Positions 14,081 to 21,706 of a DNA stretch of 26,260 nt are shown here, piece by piece (the first letter of the stretch is position 1; every line of letters starts with the position of its first letter). Origin of the DNA: Ga0077527 sp038316355 (lineage in GTDB: Bacteria; Pseudomonadota; Gammaproteobacteria; Burkholderiales; SG8-41); NCBI GenBank assembly GCA_038316355.1, contig JBBQAO010000047.1, positions 1 through 26,260 on the forward strand, given 5' to 3'. The notes under the pieces are model-generated. The model worked only from the letters and a program-made list of their open reading frames with translations. It did not search any database and was not told where the DNA came from. The translations under genes were made by a program, and so were the position numbers.

Positions 14081-15937
14081 CTAACATCCCGGCGGATCCA
14101 GTTCTGTTTTGAAATCGAGGTGCACCCCGAGGTCGAGCAAATCCACCGCTCCAACCGTGAGCTCGATCCGGGCGCCTGGCGCCACCGTGGCGACCAGCGA
14201 CGGCACACGCTGGGTGATCGGCAGCGCGTCCAGCCGCACCAGATTTTCCCGCAGCACCACGCCGGTGACCGTGGCCGCCTGCTCCTGCAGCAGCCAGCGC
14301 AGGCTCCAGTAACGTTCCATGTTGCGTTGATATTCGCCGTACACATCGTAGGCCGCCTCGAAGTCCCGCATCGCCGTGAGCAAGGCCGTGTCCTTGGCAC
14401 TGTACACCGGTGCCTCGCCGCGCACGCGCGCAATCAGCTGCCGCTGGTTGACCAGATCCGCGTAACGCCGCAGCGGCGAACTTGCCCACATATACTGCTC
14501 GACACCCAGCCCGTCGTGCGGCCCCGCTGCGGTGCTGGTGCGCACCTTGCCGCCGCTTTGCACGCGATACAGGGCAGGCTGGCCGGCGTCGTGCAGTTCG
14601 CCGGCCCAGGTGCTGTTGGCGAGAATCATCAATTCGGCAACAGCCTGGTCGATCGGCGTGCCGCGCTGGCGGCGGGAAATCGCTACCCGGCCATCCGTCA
14701 CCTGGAACGCGAACTCGGGGCGATCCTCGGGTTGCGGCAGATCACCCTTGCGCGCGACCAGCCGGCTGCCTGAAAACTGCCACAGCCAGGCCAGCGCCTC
14801 GCCCTGGGCATGCGCGACTGCGCCGGACGCCAGCGTCGCCGCGTTGAACACCGGCTCCAGCGCATCATGGCGCAGGTTGTCGGCGATCAGCACCCGCTCG
14901 AGCCGGGTTTCATGGCCGGTAATGGAAAAATCAGCCGCGACATCAAAATAAATCGACAGGGCCGGACACTCGCGCCCCGCCGCCAGCGTATACGACTCCA
15001 CCACGGCGTCGGGTAACATGGTGATCTTGCCGCCGGGAAAATACACCGTCGACATGCGTTCGCGCGCAATCACATCCAGCGGTGAATCCGGCGTAATGCC
15101 CAGCGCCGGCGCAGCAATATGGATGCCCAGCCGGCGTGCACCTCCGGGCAGGGTCTGCAAGGAAAATGCGTCGTCGATTTCGGTGGTGGCCGCATCGTCG
15201 ATACTGTACGCCTGCACTTCGGCCAGCGGCAGATCGGCGGGTAGCGTGACCGCGGGCGACTCCGCAAACCCTGCGCCGCGCGGAAAATGTTCGAACAGAA
15301 ATCGGTTCAGGTGATAAGCGTGAGTGTCGGACAGCGCACCGCAGCGCTCGAGCAGGCGCACTGGCGTCAGTTTCGCCGCCGCGCTGGCTTCTTCCAGCGC
15401 CTTCCATTCGATGCTGTTTTTATCGGGCTTGTAGAGCAGGGCGTCGAGCAGCGGACGGAATGCCGGCGGCAGGCGACCGGCGGTCAGCTCTTCCACGTAA
15501 ACCGCTTTGGCCTGCGCCTGCAGCTTTTTGCGTTCGACGCTGGCCAGCGCCGCTTTCAGCGATTCTTCGGACGCGGCCTTGTACCGACCGCGGCCTTTTT
15601 TATAGAAGTACATCGGTGCGCCGTGAAGCCGCATCAACACGCCGGCGGCTTCGAACGCTCCCGGCGCATGCCCGTAATACTCGCGCGCCAGCACGTCATG
15701 GGCAAATTCGTCGGCGCCGCAGCATTGCCAGAGGAAATCAATATCGATGGCGTCGGCCTGCGCCTGCGCCTCCTGCATGAACACGGTGTGCGCGGGCAGC
15801 TCGAAACGCAGCAGCACGGCAGACGCCTTGACCTTCGAACGTTTGCCGTGCGGCGCCTCGACCTGCAACGATGTGTCGTTGTCGGCCAGCACAGCGCCAA
15901 CTTTGAACTCACCGTCTTCTTCGTAAAAAACGTTCAT
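14081..15937 (-). CDS. RNB-domain (RNase II family) exoribonuclease
   Basis: A 618-residue protein with the RNase II/R catalytic domain, which degrades RNA 3' to 5' using Mg2+. The metal-binding signature IDDAATTEIDDAFS lies at about residues 246-259. ERMSTVYFPGGKITMLP and, further on, ASSPLRRYADLVNQRQL are also diagnostic. The N-terminal 200 residues differ from the cold-shock domains of E. coli RNase II, and the C-terminus has a short S1-like tail. This matches the shorter 'ribonuclease II family' proteins of Betaproteobacteria. The ATG at 15937 follows a GAAGGAAAG ribosome site; an in-frame ATG at 15961 would add eight residues. Its substrate range cannot be judged, so I give no symbol. 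Confidence 0.9.
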   Translation of the reverse strand: MNVFYEEDGEFKVGAVLADNDTSLQVEAPHGKRSKVKASAVLLRFELPAHTVFMQEAQAQADAIDIDFLWQCCGADEFAHDVLAREYYGHAPGAFEAAGVLMRLHGAPMYFYKKGRGRYKAASEESLKAALASVERKKLQAQAKAVYVEELTAGRLPPAFRPLLDALLYKPDKNSIEWKALEEASAAAKLTPVRLLERCGALSDTHAYHLNRFLFEHFPRGAGFAESPAVTLPADLPLAEVQAYSIDDAATTEIDDAFSLQTLPGGARRLGIHIAAPALGITPDSPLDVIARERMSTVYFPGGKITMLPDAVVESYTLAAGRECPALSIYFDVAADFSITGHETRLERVLIADNLRHDALEPVFNAATLASGAVAHAQGEALAWLWQFSGSRLVARKGDLPQPEDRPEFAFQVTDGRVAISRRQRGTPIDQAVAELMILANSTWAGELHDAGQPALYRVQSGGKVRTSTAAGPHDGLGVEQYMWASSPLRRYADLVNQRQLIARVRGEAPVYSAKDTALLTAMRDFEAAYDVYGEYQRNMERYWSLRWLLQEQAATVTGVVLRENLVRLDALPITQRVPSLVATVAPGARIELTVGAVDLLDLGVHLDFKTELDPPGC

Positions 15938-15984
15938 TTCTTTCCTTCGGAAAATGGTCATCAGGCCATTTTCCGCAAATATCT

Positions 15985-16019
15985 CCCTCTCCTTCCGGGA
16001 GAGGGGCCGGTGGTGAGGG
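15985..16019. repeat. Dispersed intergenic palindrome (CCCTCTCC type)
   Basis: CCCTCTCC (15985-15992) pairs with GGAGAGGG (15998-16005) around a 5-base loop, followed by GCCGGTGGTGAGGG. This sequence type is a common intergenic repeat in many proteobacterial genomes. It lies between the yqiA-like gene and the RNase gene and could separate the two operons. The rest of the gap (16020-16098) shows nothing I can name. Confidence 0.6.
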
Positions 16020-16098
16020 CATTAAGCGCTCTTACCGGGCAATTGCCCCGATCGAAGCCGGATAAACGTAAGTCAAAACCGCACGGCAGGGCCGCGAA

Positions 16099-16671
16099 TT
16101 ATACGCGCCCGCGCTGCCAGAATGCGATTACGGAATCGAGGTAATCGGCGAAGTCGCGAAAGCCGTGATCACTGCCATTGACGATGATTTGTTCGCAACC
16201 GGCATAACGCGCAACCCCATCGCGATAATCGAGAACCTCGTCGCCAATGGCGGTGATCAGCAGATAACGATCCGGGGAAACACGCTCGACCTCCAGTGCG
16301 CGCAGTTCGCCAACATGCTCCGCGGTGAACTGGTATTCCTCGCCGGTATAAAGATTTTTCTGCGGCCCGACATAAGGCGCCAGCAATTCATACGGGCGCA
16401 CCGCCGGATTGACCAGCACTGCGCGACAACCAAAATTTTCAACCAGATGCGTCGAGTAAAAACCGCCCAACGAAGAACCGACCAGCGTCACGCTGCGCGC
16501 AGTATGCGGTGCGATCAGTGCCTGCAGTTGCGTCATCGCCTGTGCCGGCCGGTACGACAGTTCCGGACAGGTGTAATGTTGCGCCAGACCCAGTTTCGCC
16601 ATGTGTTCGCGTAACAATCCGGCCTTGTACGACAGCGCCGAACTGTTGAAGCCGTGGACGTAAATCAGCAC
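16099..16671 (-). CDS. YqiA/YcfP-type alpha/beta hydrolase (esterase)
   Basis: A 190-residue small hydrolase close in pattern and length to E. coli YqiA (193 residues), a palmitoyl-CoA/short-ester hydrolase. It begins LIYVHGFNSS, the oxyanion-hole strand, followed by the nucleophile motif GSSLGGFYS, then VNPAVRPYELL, the acid residue in GDEVLDYRD and the histidine in GSDHGFRDF. All three catalytic positions are present. The GTG at 16671 gives the best match to the family N-terminus. A TTG at 16686 would overlap the amidase end, and residues further upstream are shadows of the amidase gene. It starts 4 bases after the amidase stop, so it belongs to the mpl-amidase transcript. Confidence 0.85.
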   Translation of the reverse strand: MLIYVHGFNSSALSYKAGLLREHMAKLGLAQHYTCPELSYRPAQAMTQLQALIAPHTARSVTLVGSSLGGFYSTHLVENFGCRAVLVNPAVRPYELLAPYVGPQKNLYTGEEYQFTAEHVGELRALEVERVSPDRYLLITAIGDEVLDYRDGVARYAGCEQIIVNGSDHGFRDFADYLDSVIAFWQRGRV

Positions 16672-16675
16672 CGGA

Positions 16676-17866
16676 TTACCCGGCAATACGCCGCGCCAGC
16701 GCCAGCAGCAGCGCATCATTACCCAGCGCAGCGACCAGCGACACACCCAGCGGACAGCCCTGCAGCGTCGCCAGCGGCAGACTGACCTGCGGCAGTCCGG
16801 CGAGGCCGGCAATGCACAACAGGCTCATCGCGCGGGTGCGGAAATCATCGAGTTCAGCGGCAGGCGTGTTCAGCAGCGGAGCGATGCCGGAAACCGTCGG
16901 CATGACCAGCACTGCGTTATCGACAAGCAGCGCATCCATGCTGCGCCGGGCTGCATCGCGTACTGTTTGCGCGTTCGCCATGTCTGCTGCGCTGATTGTC
17001 GCCACCCATGCCATGCGTTCGCGCACCCCCGGGCCGAGTTTTGGTTGCGCTTCCTTCACCCAGCCGCCGAGCTGGGCATGGATCTCGGCGCCCTGCAGCA
17101 CGCGAAAGGCCTGGAACCACTGCACCAAACCCTGGGCGCTGACCGTCACCGGTTTCAGCGTACCAAGCGCTGCACTGATACGCGCCAGCGCCGGTTGCAA
17201 AGCGGCAACAACTGCAGGATTCAGCATCGCCAGCGCATCCTGCGCCAGCAACATCGCGCCGGGGGCCGGGGGTACGTCCGCACCGAGCAATACCTGCCCA
17301 ACACGTTCCAGCAATGCAGCGTCGCGGGCAAACCAGCCGGCGGTGTCGAAACTTTTTGCCAGCGCGCAGGCACCCTCGAGTGAAATGCGGCCGTGGGTCG
17401 GACGCATGCCGTAAATGCCGCAGAAACCCGCCGGCGCGCGCACCGAACCACCAGTGTCGCTGCCCAATGCAAAATCGACCAGACCGCCGGCCGTTGCTGC
17501 GGCGGAACCGCTGGATGAACCGCCGGGGATGCGTCCCGGCGCGTTGACGTTCACCGGGGTGCCGTAATGCGCGTTCTCGCCGTTCAGGCTGTAGGTCAGT
17601 TCATCGGTCTGGGTTTTGCCGGGCATGTCGGCACCGGCGGCGAGCAGGCTCGCCACCACCGGCGCGGTGTGTATTGCCGGCGGATGCGTCGCCAGCCAGT
17701 CGGGACTGCCGAAACCGGTTTTATGTCCGGCGATGTCGTAGATATCCTTGACGCCGAAGGTCAATCCGGCAAGCGGCCCCTTGCCGGAACCGGCCACAGC
17801 CACATGCGTGTGCCGGCAGAATGCGCCCAGCGCATCATCAGGTATTGTTCCCGATGCGTCAGCCAT
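16676..17866 (-). CDS. Amidase-signature family hydrolase
   Basis: A 396-residue amidase-signature enzyme that hydrolyses an amide bond. The Ser-cisSer-Lys triad is visible: Lys40 in FGVKDIYD, the first serine of PGGSSSGS (about 117) and the nucleophile in GSDTGGSVR (Ser141). The following APAGFCGIYGMRPTHGR is also typical. It is shorter than GatA and no gatB or gatC is nearby, so a tRNA amidotransferase role is unlikely. The actual substrate is unknown. The ATG at 17866 lies one base after the mpl stop. Coupling to a peptidoglycan-recycling ligase hints at amide chemistry on recycled wall peptides, but that is only context. Confidence 0.85.
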   Translation of the reverse strand: MADASGTIPDDALGAFCRHTHVAVAGSGKGPLAGLTFGVKDIYDIAGHKTGFGSPDWLATHPPAIHTAPVVASLLAAGADMPGKTQTDELTYSLNGENAHYGTPVNVNAPGRIPGGSSSGSAAATAGGLVDFALGSDTGGSVRAPAGFCGIYGMRPTHGRISLEGACALAKSFDTAGWFARDAALLERVGQVLLGADVPPAPGAMLLAQDALAMLNPAVVAALQPALARISAALGTLKPVTVSAQGLVQWFQAFRVLQGAEIHAQLGGWVKEAQPKLGPGVRERMAWVATISAADMANAQTVRDAARRSMDALLVDNAVLVMPTVSGIAPLLNTPAAELDDFRTRAMSLLCIAGLAGLPQVSLPLATLQGCPLGVSLVAALGNDALLLALARRIAG

Positions 17867-17867
17867 G

Positions 17868-19214
17868 TCAGACCGCCAGTCGCTGCAGCAGTTTGCCGTG
17901 AATGCCGCCGAAACCACCGTTGCTCATCACCAGCACCTGGTCGCCGGCGCGCGCGGCAGCAGTAATCGCTGCAACCATGCCGTCAAGATCGTCATGCACT
18001 GTTGCCTTGCTGCCCAGCGGCAGCAGCGCAGCCTTCGCATCCCAACCCAGACCGCCGCTGTAGCAATACACCACATCGGCATCAGCCAGACTGCCCGGCA
18101 GCGCCTGTTTCATCACGCCGAGTTTCATCGTGTTCGAACGCGGTTCGATCACGGCAATGATGCGCGCCTTGCCCGCCTTGCGCCGCAAGCCGGCCAGCGT
18201 GGTCGCAATCGCCGTCGGGTGATGGGCAAAATCGTCGTACACCGTGACATCGCGCACCGTGCCGCGGATTTCCATGCGCCGTTTGACGTTCTGGAACTGG
18301 CCCAGTGCGTCGACCGCCCCGGCCGCCGGCACACCGGCATGACGGGCTGCAGCGATTGCCGCCAGCGCATTCAGGCGATTGTGTTCGCCGAGCAGATCCC
18401 ACATCACGCGGCCGCGTGAAGCCGTTTCGTGAGTGACTTCAAATGCGCCATTGGCATCGGGTTCACCGGCCTGCCATGCGCCGTCGCCGCCGAAACGTTC
18501 AACAGGGGTCCAGGCGCCGCGCGCCAGCACACGGCCGAGTGCGGCATCACTGCCGCGGGCGACGATCAGACCGTTGCCGGGAATGGTACGCACCAGATGA
18601 TGAAACTGGGTTTCGATGGCCGCGAGATCGGGAAAAATATCGGCGTGGTCGTATTCGAGGTTGTTCAGCACCAGGGTGCGCGGTGCGTAATGCACGAACT
18701 TAGAGCGTTTGTCGAAAAACGCAGTGTCGTATTCGTCGGCTTCAATCACGAAGAATGGCGTCTCCGTCAGTCGCGCCGAAACGCCGAAATTCTGCGGCAC
18801 ACCGCCGATCAGGAATCCGGGATTGAGCCCGGCGTGTTCGAGGATCCACGCCAGCATCGCGCTGGTCGTCGTTTTGCCGTGGGTGCCGGCAACGGCCAGC
18901 ACCCAGCGTCCCTGCAGCACGTGGTCGCGCAGCCACTGCGGACCGGAAACAAAGGGCAGGCCGCGGTTGAGTATGGCTTCCATCAGCGGATTGCCACGGG
19001 TGACGACGTTGCCGATCACAAACACATCGGGATTAAGGTCGACCTGCTCCGCTTCATAGCCATTGATCAGCTGGATGCCCTGAGCCTCAAGCTGCGTGCT
19101 CATCGGCGGATAGACATTGGCATCGCAGCCGGTGACTTTATGCCCGGCCTCGCGCGCCAGCACGGCGAGTCCGCCCATGAAAGTACCGCAGATGCCGAGG
19201 ATGTGGATATGCAT
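17868..19214 (-). CDS. mpl: UDP-N-acetylmuramate:L-alanyl-gamma-D-glutamyl-meso-diaminopimelate ligase
   Basis: A 448-residue Mur ligase of the Mpl type, which reattaches recycled tripeptide to UDP-MurNAc using ATP. The N-terminal Rossmann part starts HIHILGICGTFMGG. The ATP site AGTHGKTTTSAML is near residue 110, followed by FFVIEADEYDTAFFDKRSKF and LNNLEYDHADIFPD, and the C-terminal domain has YDDFAHHPTAI. The GICGTFMGG start and the length distinguish it from MurC (usually longer, GIGGxGM). First gene of a three-gene minus-strand unit with the amidase and the YqiA-like hydrolase. Confidence 0.95.
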   Translation of the reverse strand: MHIHILGICGTFMGGLAVLAREAGHKVTGCDANVYPPMSTQLEAQGIQLINGYEAEQVDLNPDVFVIGNVVTRGNPLMEAILNRGLPFVSGPQWLRDHVLQGRWVLAVAGTHGKTTTSAMLAWILEHAGLNPGFLIGGVPQNFGVSARLTETPFFVIEADEYDTAFFDKRSKFVHYAPRTLVLNNLEYDHADIFPDLAAIETQFHHLVRTIPGNGLIVARGSDAALGRVLARGAWTPVERFGGDGAWQAGEPDANGAFEVTHETASRGRVMWDLLGEHNRLNALAAIAAARHAGVPAAGAVDALGQFQNVKRRMEIRGTVRDVTVYDDFAHHPTAIATTLAGLRRKAGKARIIAVIEPRSNTMKLGVMKQALPGSLADADVVYCYSGGLGWDAKAALLPLGSKATVHDDLDGMVAAITAAARAGDQVLVMSNGGFGGIHGKLLQRLAV

Positions 19215-19254
19215 GATGGGCCGGAAGGATAACAGCAGAAAACAGTAAATGTGT

Positions 19255-19321
19255 GAAGAAGTGAAAGCGTGAATAGGCAGAACCCTGCCCCGCCTTCACC
19301 CCTTTACACTTTCACTCCTTC
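19255..19321 (-). terminator. Inverted repeat between the DUF486 gene and mpl
   Basis: The 16-base arms 19255-19270 and 19306-19321 are complementary at 14 positions. Between them GGCAG (19276-19280) and CTGCC (19285-19289) form a tetraloop hairpin. On the minus strand it lies directly after the DUF486 stop, so it could end that transcript. No long U-run is present, so strength is uncertain. Confidence 0.4.
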
Positions 19322-19328
19322 ACCGCTT

Positions 19329-19666
19329 TCATGTCTTGAAAATGAAATACACCGCGCCGATCAGGCACAGGTCCGCGTACAGGTAATTCATTTTCAGGGT
19401 CTGGCCCATGTACAGCATCGCAAACGGCACGAACATCGCCAGCGTGATCACTTGCTGCAGGATTTTTAACTGCCCCAGAGCACGGTATAGCCGAGGCGGT
19501 TCGCCGGCACCTGCAGCAGGTATTCAAACAAGGCGATGCCCCAGGACACCAACGCGGCAATCCACCATGGCGAAGTATTCAGATGTTTGAGGTGGCCGTA
19601 CCAGGCGAAGGTCTTGAACACAATGGAGGCGGTCAGCAGCAGTACCGTCGTCACCATGGGCGGCAT
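19329..19666 (-). pseudogene. DUF486 (DMT-like) small membrane protein, frameshifted
   Basis: DUF486 proteins are four-helix membrane proteins of about 110 residues with unknown transport role. The first frame starts at 19666 (or 19657) and reads TTVLLLTASIVFKTFAWYGHL, SWGIALFEYLLQVPANRLGYT, then hits TAA at 19468-19466. The rest of the family sequence (LGQLKILQQVITLAMF, then ALMVG-like helices ending NYLYADLCLIGAVYFIFKT) continues in another frame from 19478 to the TGA at 19331-19329. The frames cross between 19478 and 19486, in the bases encoding the TVL-to-LGQ join. A single-base loss there explains everything. Both halves stay well conserved, so the break is recent, an assembly error, or programmed. 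Confidence 0.8.
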
Positions 19667-19670
19667 TGTG

Positions 19671-19711
19671 GTTGCGTCATAACTATTTGTTTTAATTGGT
19701 TATTTTGCAAC
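19671..19711. promoter_or_regulatory. Long split dyad in the divergent DUF486/CobW-like gap
   Basis: GTTGC-N3-ATAAC-N15-GTTAT-N3-GCAAC is symmetric about position 19691, with all 10 arm positions matching. It begins 5 bases upstream of the DUF486 start and ends just before the -35 region of the CobW-like gene, so one regulator could control both. The ATAAC/GTTAT halves recall Zur-type sites, but the 15-base centre is longer than a Zur box, so I do not assign it. Confidence 0.5.
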
Positions 19712-19740
19712 ACTTACTGTAATGGAAAAATCCGCGCCGT

Positions 19741-19746
19741 TATAAT
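19741..19746 (+). promoter_or_regulatory. Consensus -10 box for the CobW-like gene, likely leaderless start
   Basis: TATAAT at 19741-19746 is a perfect -10 hexamer, and the ATG at 19753 begins 7 bases after it, where transcription should start. No ribosome-binding site fits between them. The -35 region is poor (TGTAAT at 19718-19723, 17 bases upstream). Confidence 0.5.
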
Positions 19747-19752
19747 CCGGCA

Positions 19753-20346
19753 ATGACACCGCCACCCGCGCGCATTCCCGTATGCCTGGTCACCGGCGTC
19801 ACCGGGGCCGACAAGCGAAGTTTCCTCGGCGCACTGCTTGCGGCGCGCCCCGCGAGTGAACGCTGGGCGGTGCTCGACAACGACGGCGGCGATATCGCGC
19901 GCGACGCTGCGACTGCGCAATTGACGGCTGCCGCAATCAACGGCTGCGCCTGCTGCACCGGGCAGGTGGCACTGCAGGCCGGCATTGTGCAACTGGTCCG
20001 CCAGTCGCACCCGCAACGGTTGATCATCGTCGCCGCCGCGGCTGCAGAACCTGAGGCGCTGGAACACGCGTTGCAGCAGGAAGATCTGGCGCGCGGCATC
20101 ACCGTCAGCCACCGGCTGTGCGTGGTCTTGGCGCAATTACCGGCCGCGCTGCCGCCGCCGTTGCATGAACTGCTGCAGCGGCAGATGTGCGCCGCGGATC
20201 ACGTCGTCGCTGCGCATGCCGCGGTTGCCGCAGCATTACGCGCCGTCGGCAGCGCGCGCGTGCTTCAGATCGAGGACGCGATACGGCTGGTGCTTGCTGA
20301 TCCGGCGCCAGCATCCAGCGCCAGTTCGCGGCGAATCGCCTCGTAA
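19753..20346 (+). CDS. Degenerate CobW/COG0523-like protein with a retained CxCC metal motif
   Basis: A 197-residue protein resembling only the N-terminal half of COG0523 metallochaperone GTPases. The order matches: a TGVTGADKRSFLGALLA strand-loop-helix at the P-loop position, then AVLDNDGGDIARD, then INGCACCTG, equivalent to the family NGCxCCT metal-binding motif (Cys65, 67, 68). The P-loop has lost consensus (GADKRS in place of GAGKT), and the usual Walker B region (LIETTG) is replaced by IIVAAAAAEP. GTP hydrolysis is therefore doubtful. The C-terminal CobW_C domain is absent. It may be a metal-binding relic or a repurposed chaperone. Its 3' end overlaps the convergent ATP-grasp gene by 82 bases. 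Confidence 0.65.
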   Translation: MTPPPARIPVCLVTGVTGADKRSFLGALLAARPASERWAVLDNDGGDIARDAATAQLTAAAINGCACCTGQVALQAGIVQLVRQSHPQRLIIVAAAAAEPEALEHALQQEDLARGITVSHRLCVVLAQLPAALPPPLHELLQRQMCAADHVVAAHAAVAAALRAVGSARVLQIEDAIRLVLADPAPASSASSRRIAS

Positions 20347-21575
20347 CGCAGTTGCAGGTCGGCGGCGTCACGTCCGCCGAGGTTAAGCACGGCATAGCGA
20401 TGGCTGCCCAGCCATTTCATCTCGCGCGCGAGGCCGGCGCCGCGTTTCAGATACAGGATCAGCCGCGCGTCGGGATAACTGCGATGCATCGCCGCAATCT
20501 GTTCTGCGCTGGGCACGCTGTCTGCAGCGCGTCCGTCAAAACGGCGAAATACGAAACTCGCCGCTGCGCGGAATTCGCCCGCGCCGCTCACCGTCTGCGG
20601 CGCATTTCCGACGGCCAGGTCGAGCAGCATGCCGTACGGATCGCAGCCGTCGACACGACGGTAGAGATTGGCAATCTGTGAGGCCATGCGCGGATTGATT
20701 TCGATGATGCGGATCGCCCCCGACTGCGGATCAACGATCAGTTCGACGTTGAAAAACCCGTGGCTGTAGTCGAGGCCGGCGAGCAGTTTTTCGGTCAGCG
20801 CCACCATGCGCTGCTGCACCTCGGGTGACAGTTGCGACGGATATTCGAAGCGCATGAAAGCCTGGGTGCCGGGGTACATGACCTCATCAACAATGCCAAG
20901 CACGGTGATTCTGCCCTTGTGCACATAACCGTCGATATTGACCTGGACACCGTCGAGGATTTCCTCGGCAATCATCGCCCGCGCGCCGATGGTAAACGGC
21001 GTGTAGAGTCGCATCAGATTGTCAAACGGCTGCACCAGCTTGCGCAGGATCAGCCGCTCCAGCGGCGAAAAATCCATCAGGGCGCGCAATTGCGCAAAAC
21101 TGTCTATGCGCCGTGCCAGCACCGAATAGGTGGCTTTCACCGGTTTGACGAAACACGGAAAACCGATGTGCGGCGGATCATTGATTCCGTCATCGTAGGG
21201 CAATGCCTCGAAACGCGGCGTCGCCTCCGGCACGATGCGTTGCTGCATGCAGCGTGAATAATATTTGTGCTGGGCGGCGATGATCACCGCCGGATCGGCG
21301 CCGGGCAAGCCGAGGCGCTGCGCCAGCGCCGCGGCGATCAGCGTGCCGAAATGTTCGTTGTTGCTGACGACCCCGTCGATGCGCCCGCGGTATTTTCGCG
21401 CCAGCCGGTCAACATAACGGCGTGCATCAAAAGTCAGCAGCCGGGCATTGTCAGGGAAGCGGAAAAGGTCAAAACCCTCGAAAAAAAACCGGTAACCCGC
21501 CTGATAACGCGGGTGTTCGAGCTCTACCAGATCCCAGTCTTTGGGGAACAGCACCAATATGCGTCGCAATTCCAC
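20265..21575 (-). CDS. ATP-grasp domain protein
   Basis: A 436-residue enzyme with an ATP-grasp fold, a family that joins a carboxylate to an amine or thiol via acyl phosphate. Visible blocks are GFPCFVKPVKATYSVLARRID (nucleotide-binding lysine strand), AEEILDGVQVNIDGYVHKG and the metal-site IRIIEINPRMASQIANLYRRVDG. The N-terminal RRILVLFPKDWDLVE and SNNEHFGTLIAAALAQRLGLPG regions are typical pre-grasp domain. I chose the GTG at 21575, which has GGAG 6 bases upstream; a longer frame to 21812 would run through repeats and into the preceding gene. The substrate is unknown. It follows a methyltransferase gene on the same strand, so the two may modify one small molecule. Confidence 0.75.
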   Translation of the reverse strand: MELRRILVLFPKDWDLVELEHPRYQAGYRFFFEGFDLFRFPDNARLLTFDARRYVDRLARKYRGRIDGVVSNNEHFGTLIAAALAQRLGLPGADPAVIIAAQHKYYSRCMQQRIVPEATPRFEALPYDDGINDPPHIGFPCFVKPVKATYSVLARRIDSFAQLRALMDFSPLERLILRKLVQPFDNLMRLYTPFTIGARAMIAEEILDGVQVNIDGYVHKGRITVLGIVDEVMYPGTQAFMRFEYPSQLSPEVQQRMVALTEKLLAGLDYSHGFFNVELIVDPQSGAIRIIEINPRMASQIANLYRRVDGCDPYGMLLDLAVGNAPQTVSGAGEFRAAASFVFRRFDGRAADSVPSAEQIAAMHRSYPDARLILYLKRGAGLAREMKWLGSHRYAVLNLGGRDAADLQLRYEAIRRELALDAGAGSASTSRIASSI

Positions 21576-21597
21576 GCTTTTCTCCGGAAAAGTCCCC

Positions 21598-21648
21598 TGC
21601 ATCCATCCCCCCTGTATCCATCCCCTGTATCCATCCCGTGCATCCATC
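21598..21648. repeat. Four short tandem repeats in the ATP-grasp leader
   Basis: Four copies of TG(C/T)ATCCATC begin at 21598, 21613, 21626 and 21639 (spacing 15, 13, 13). On the minus strand they read GATGGAT(A/G)CA within G-rich sequence just upstream of the ATP-grasp start, giving several ATG and GGGG motifs in a row. Such slippage-prone arrays in a leader can vary in copy number and tune expression. Confidence 0.6.
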
Positions 21649-21706
21649 ACTAAACCTGAGACTTGGTCTTGGATGCAGCCATTAACATACAGCTGCCTGC
21701 CGGATG

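Noticed and set aside
16676..17866. GatA subunit of the tRNA amidotransferase
   Set aside because: About 90 residues shorter than GatA and no gatB or gatC adjacent; general amidase is the safer call.
19671..19711. Zur box
   Set aside because: Half sites are similar but the 15-base centre is too long for the classical Zur site; kept as an unassigned dyad.
21598..21648. CRISPR-like array
   Set aside because: Units are 10 bases with 3-5 base gaps, so there are no spacers of useful length and no cas genes nearby.
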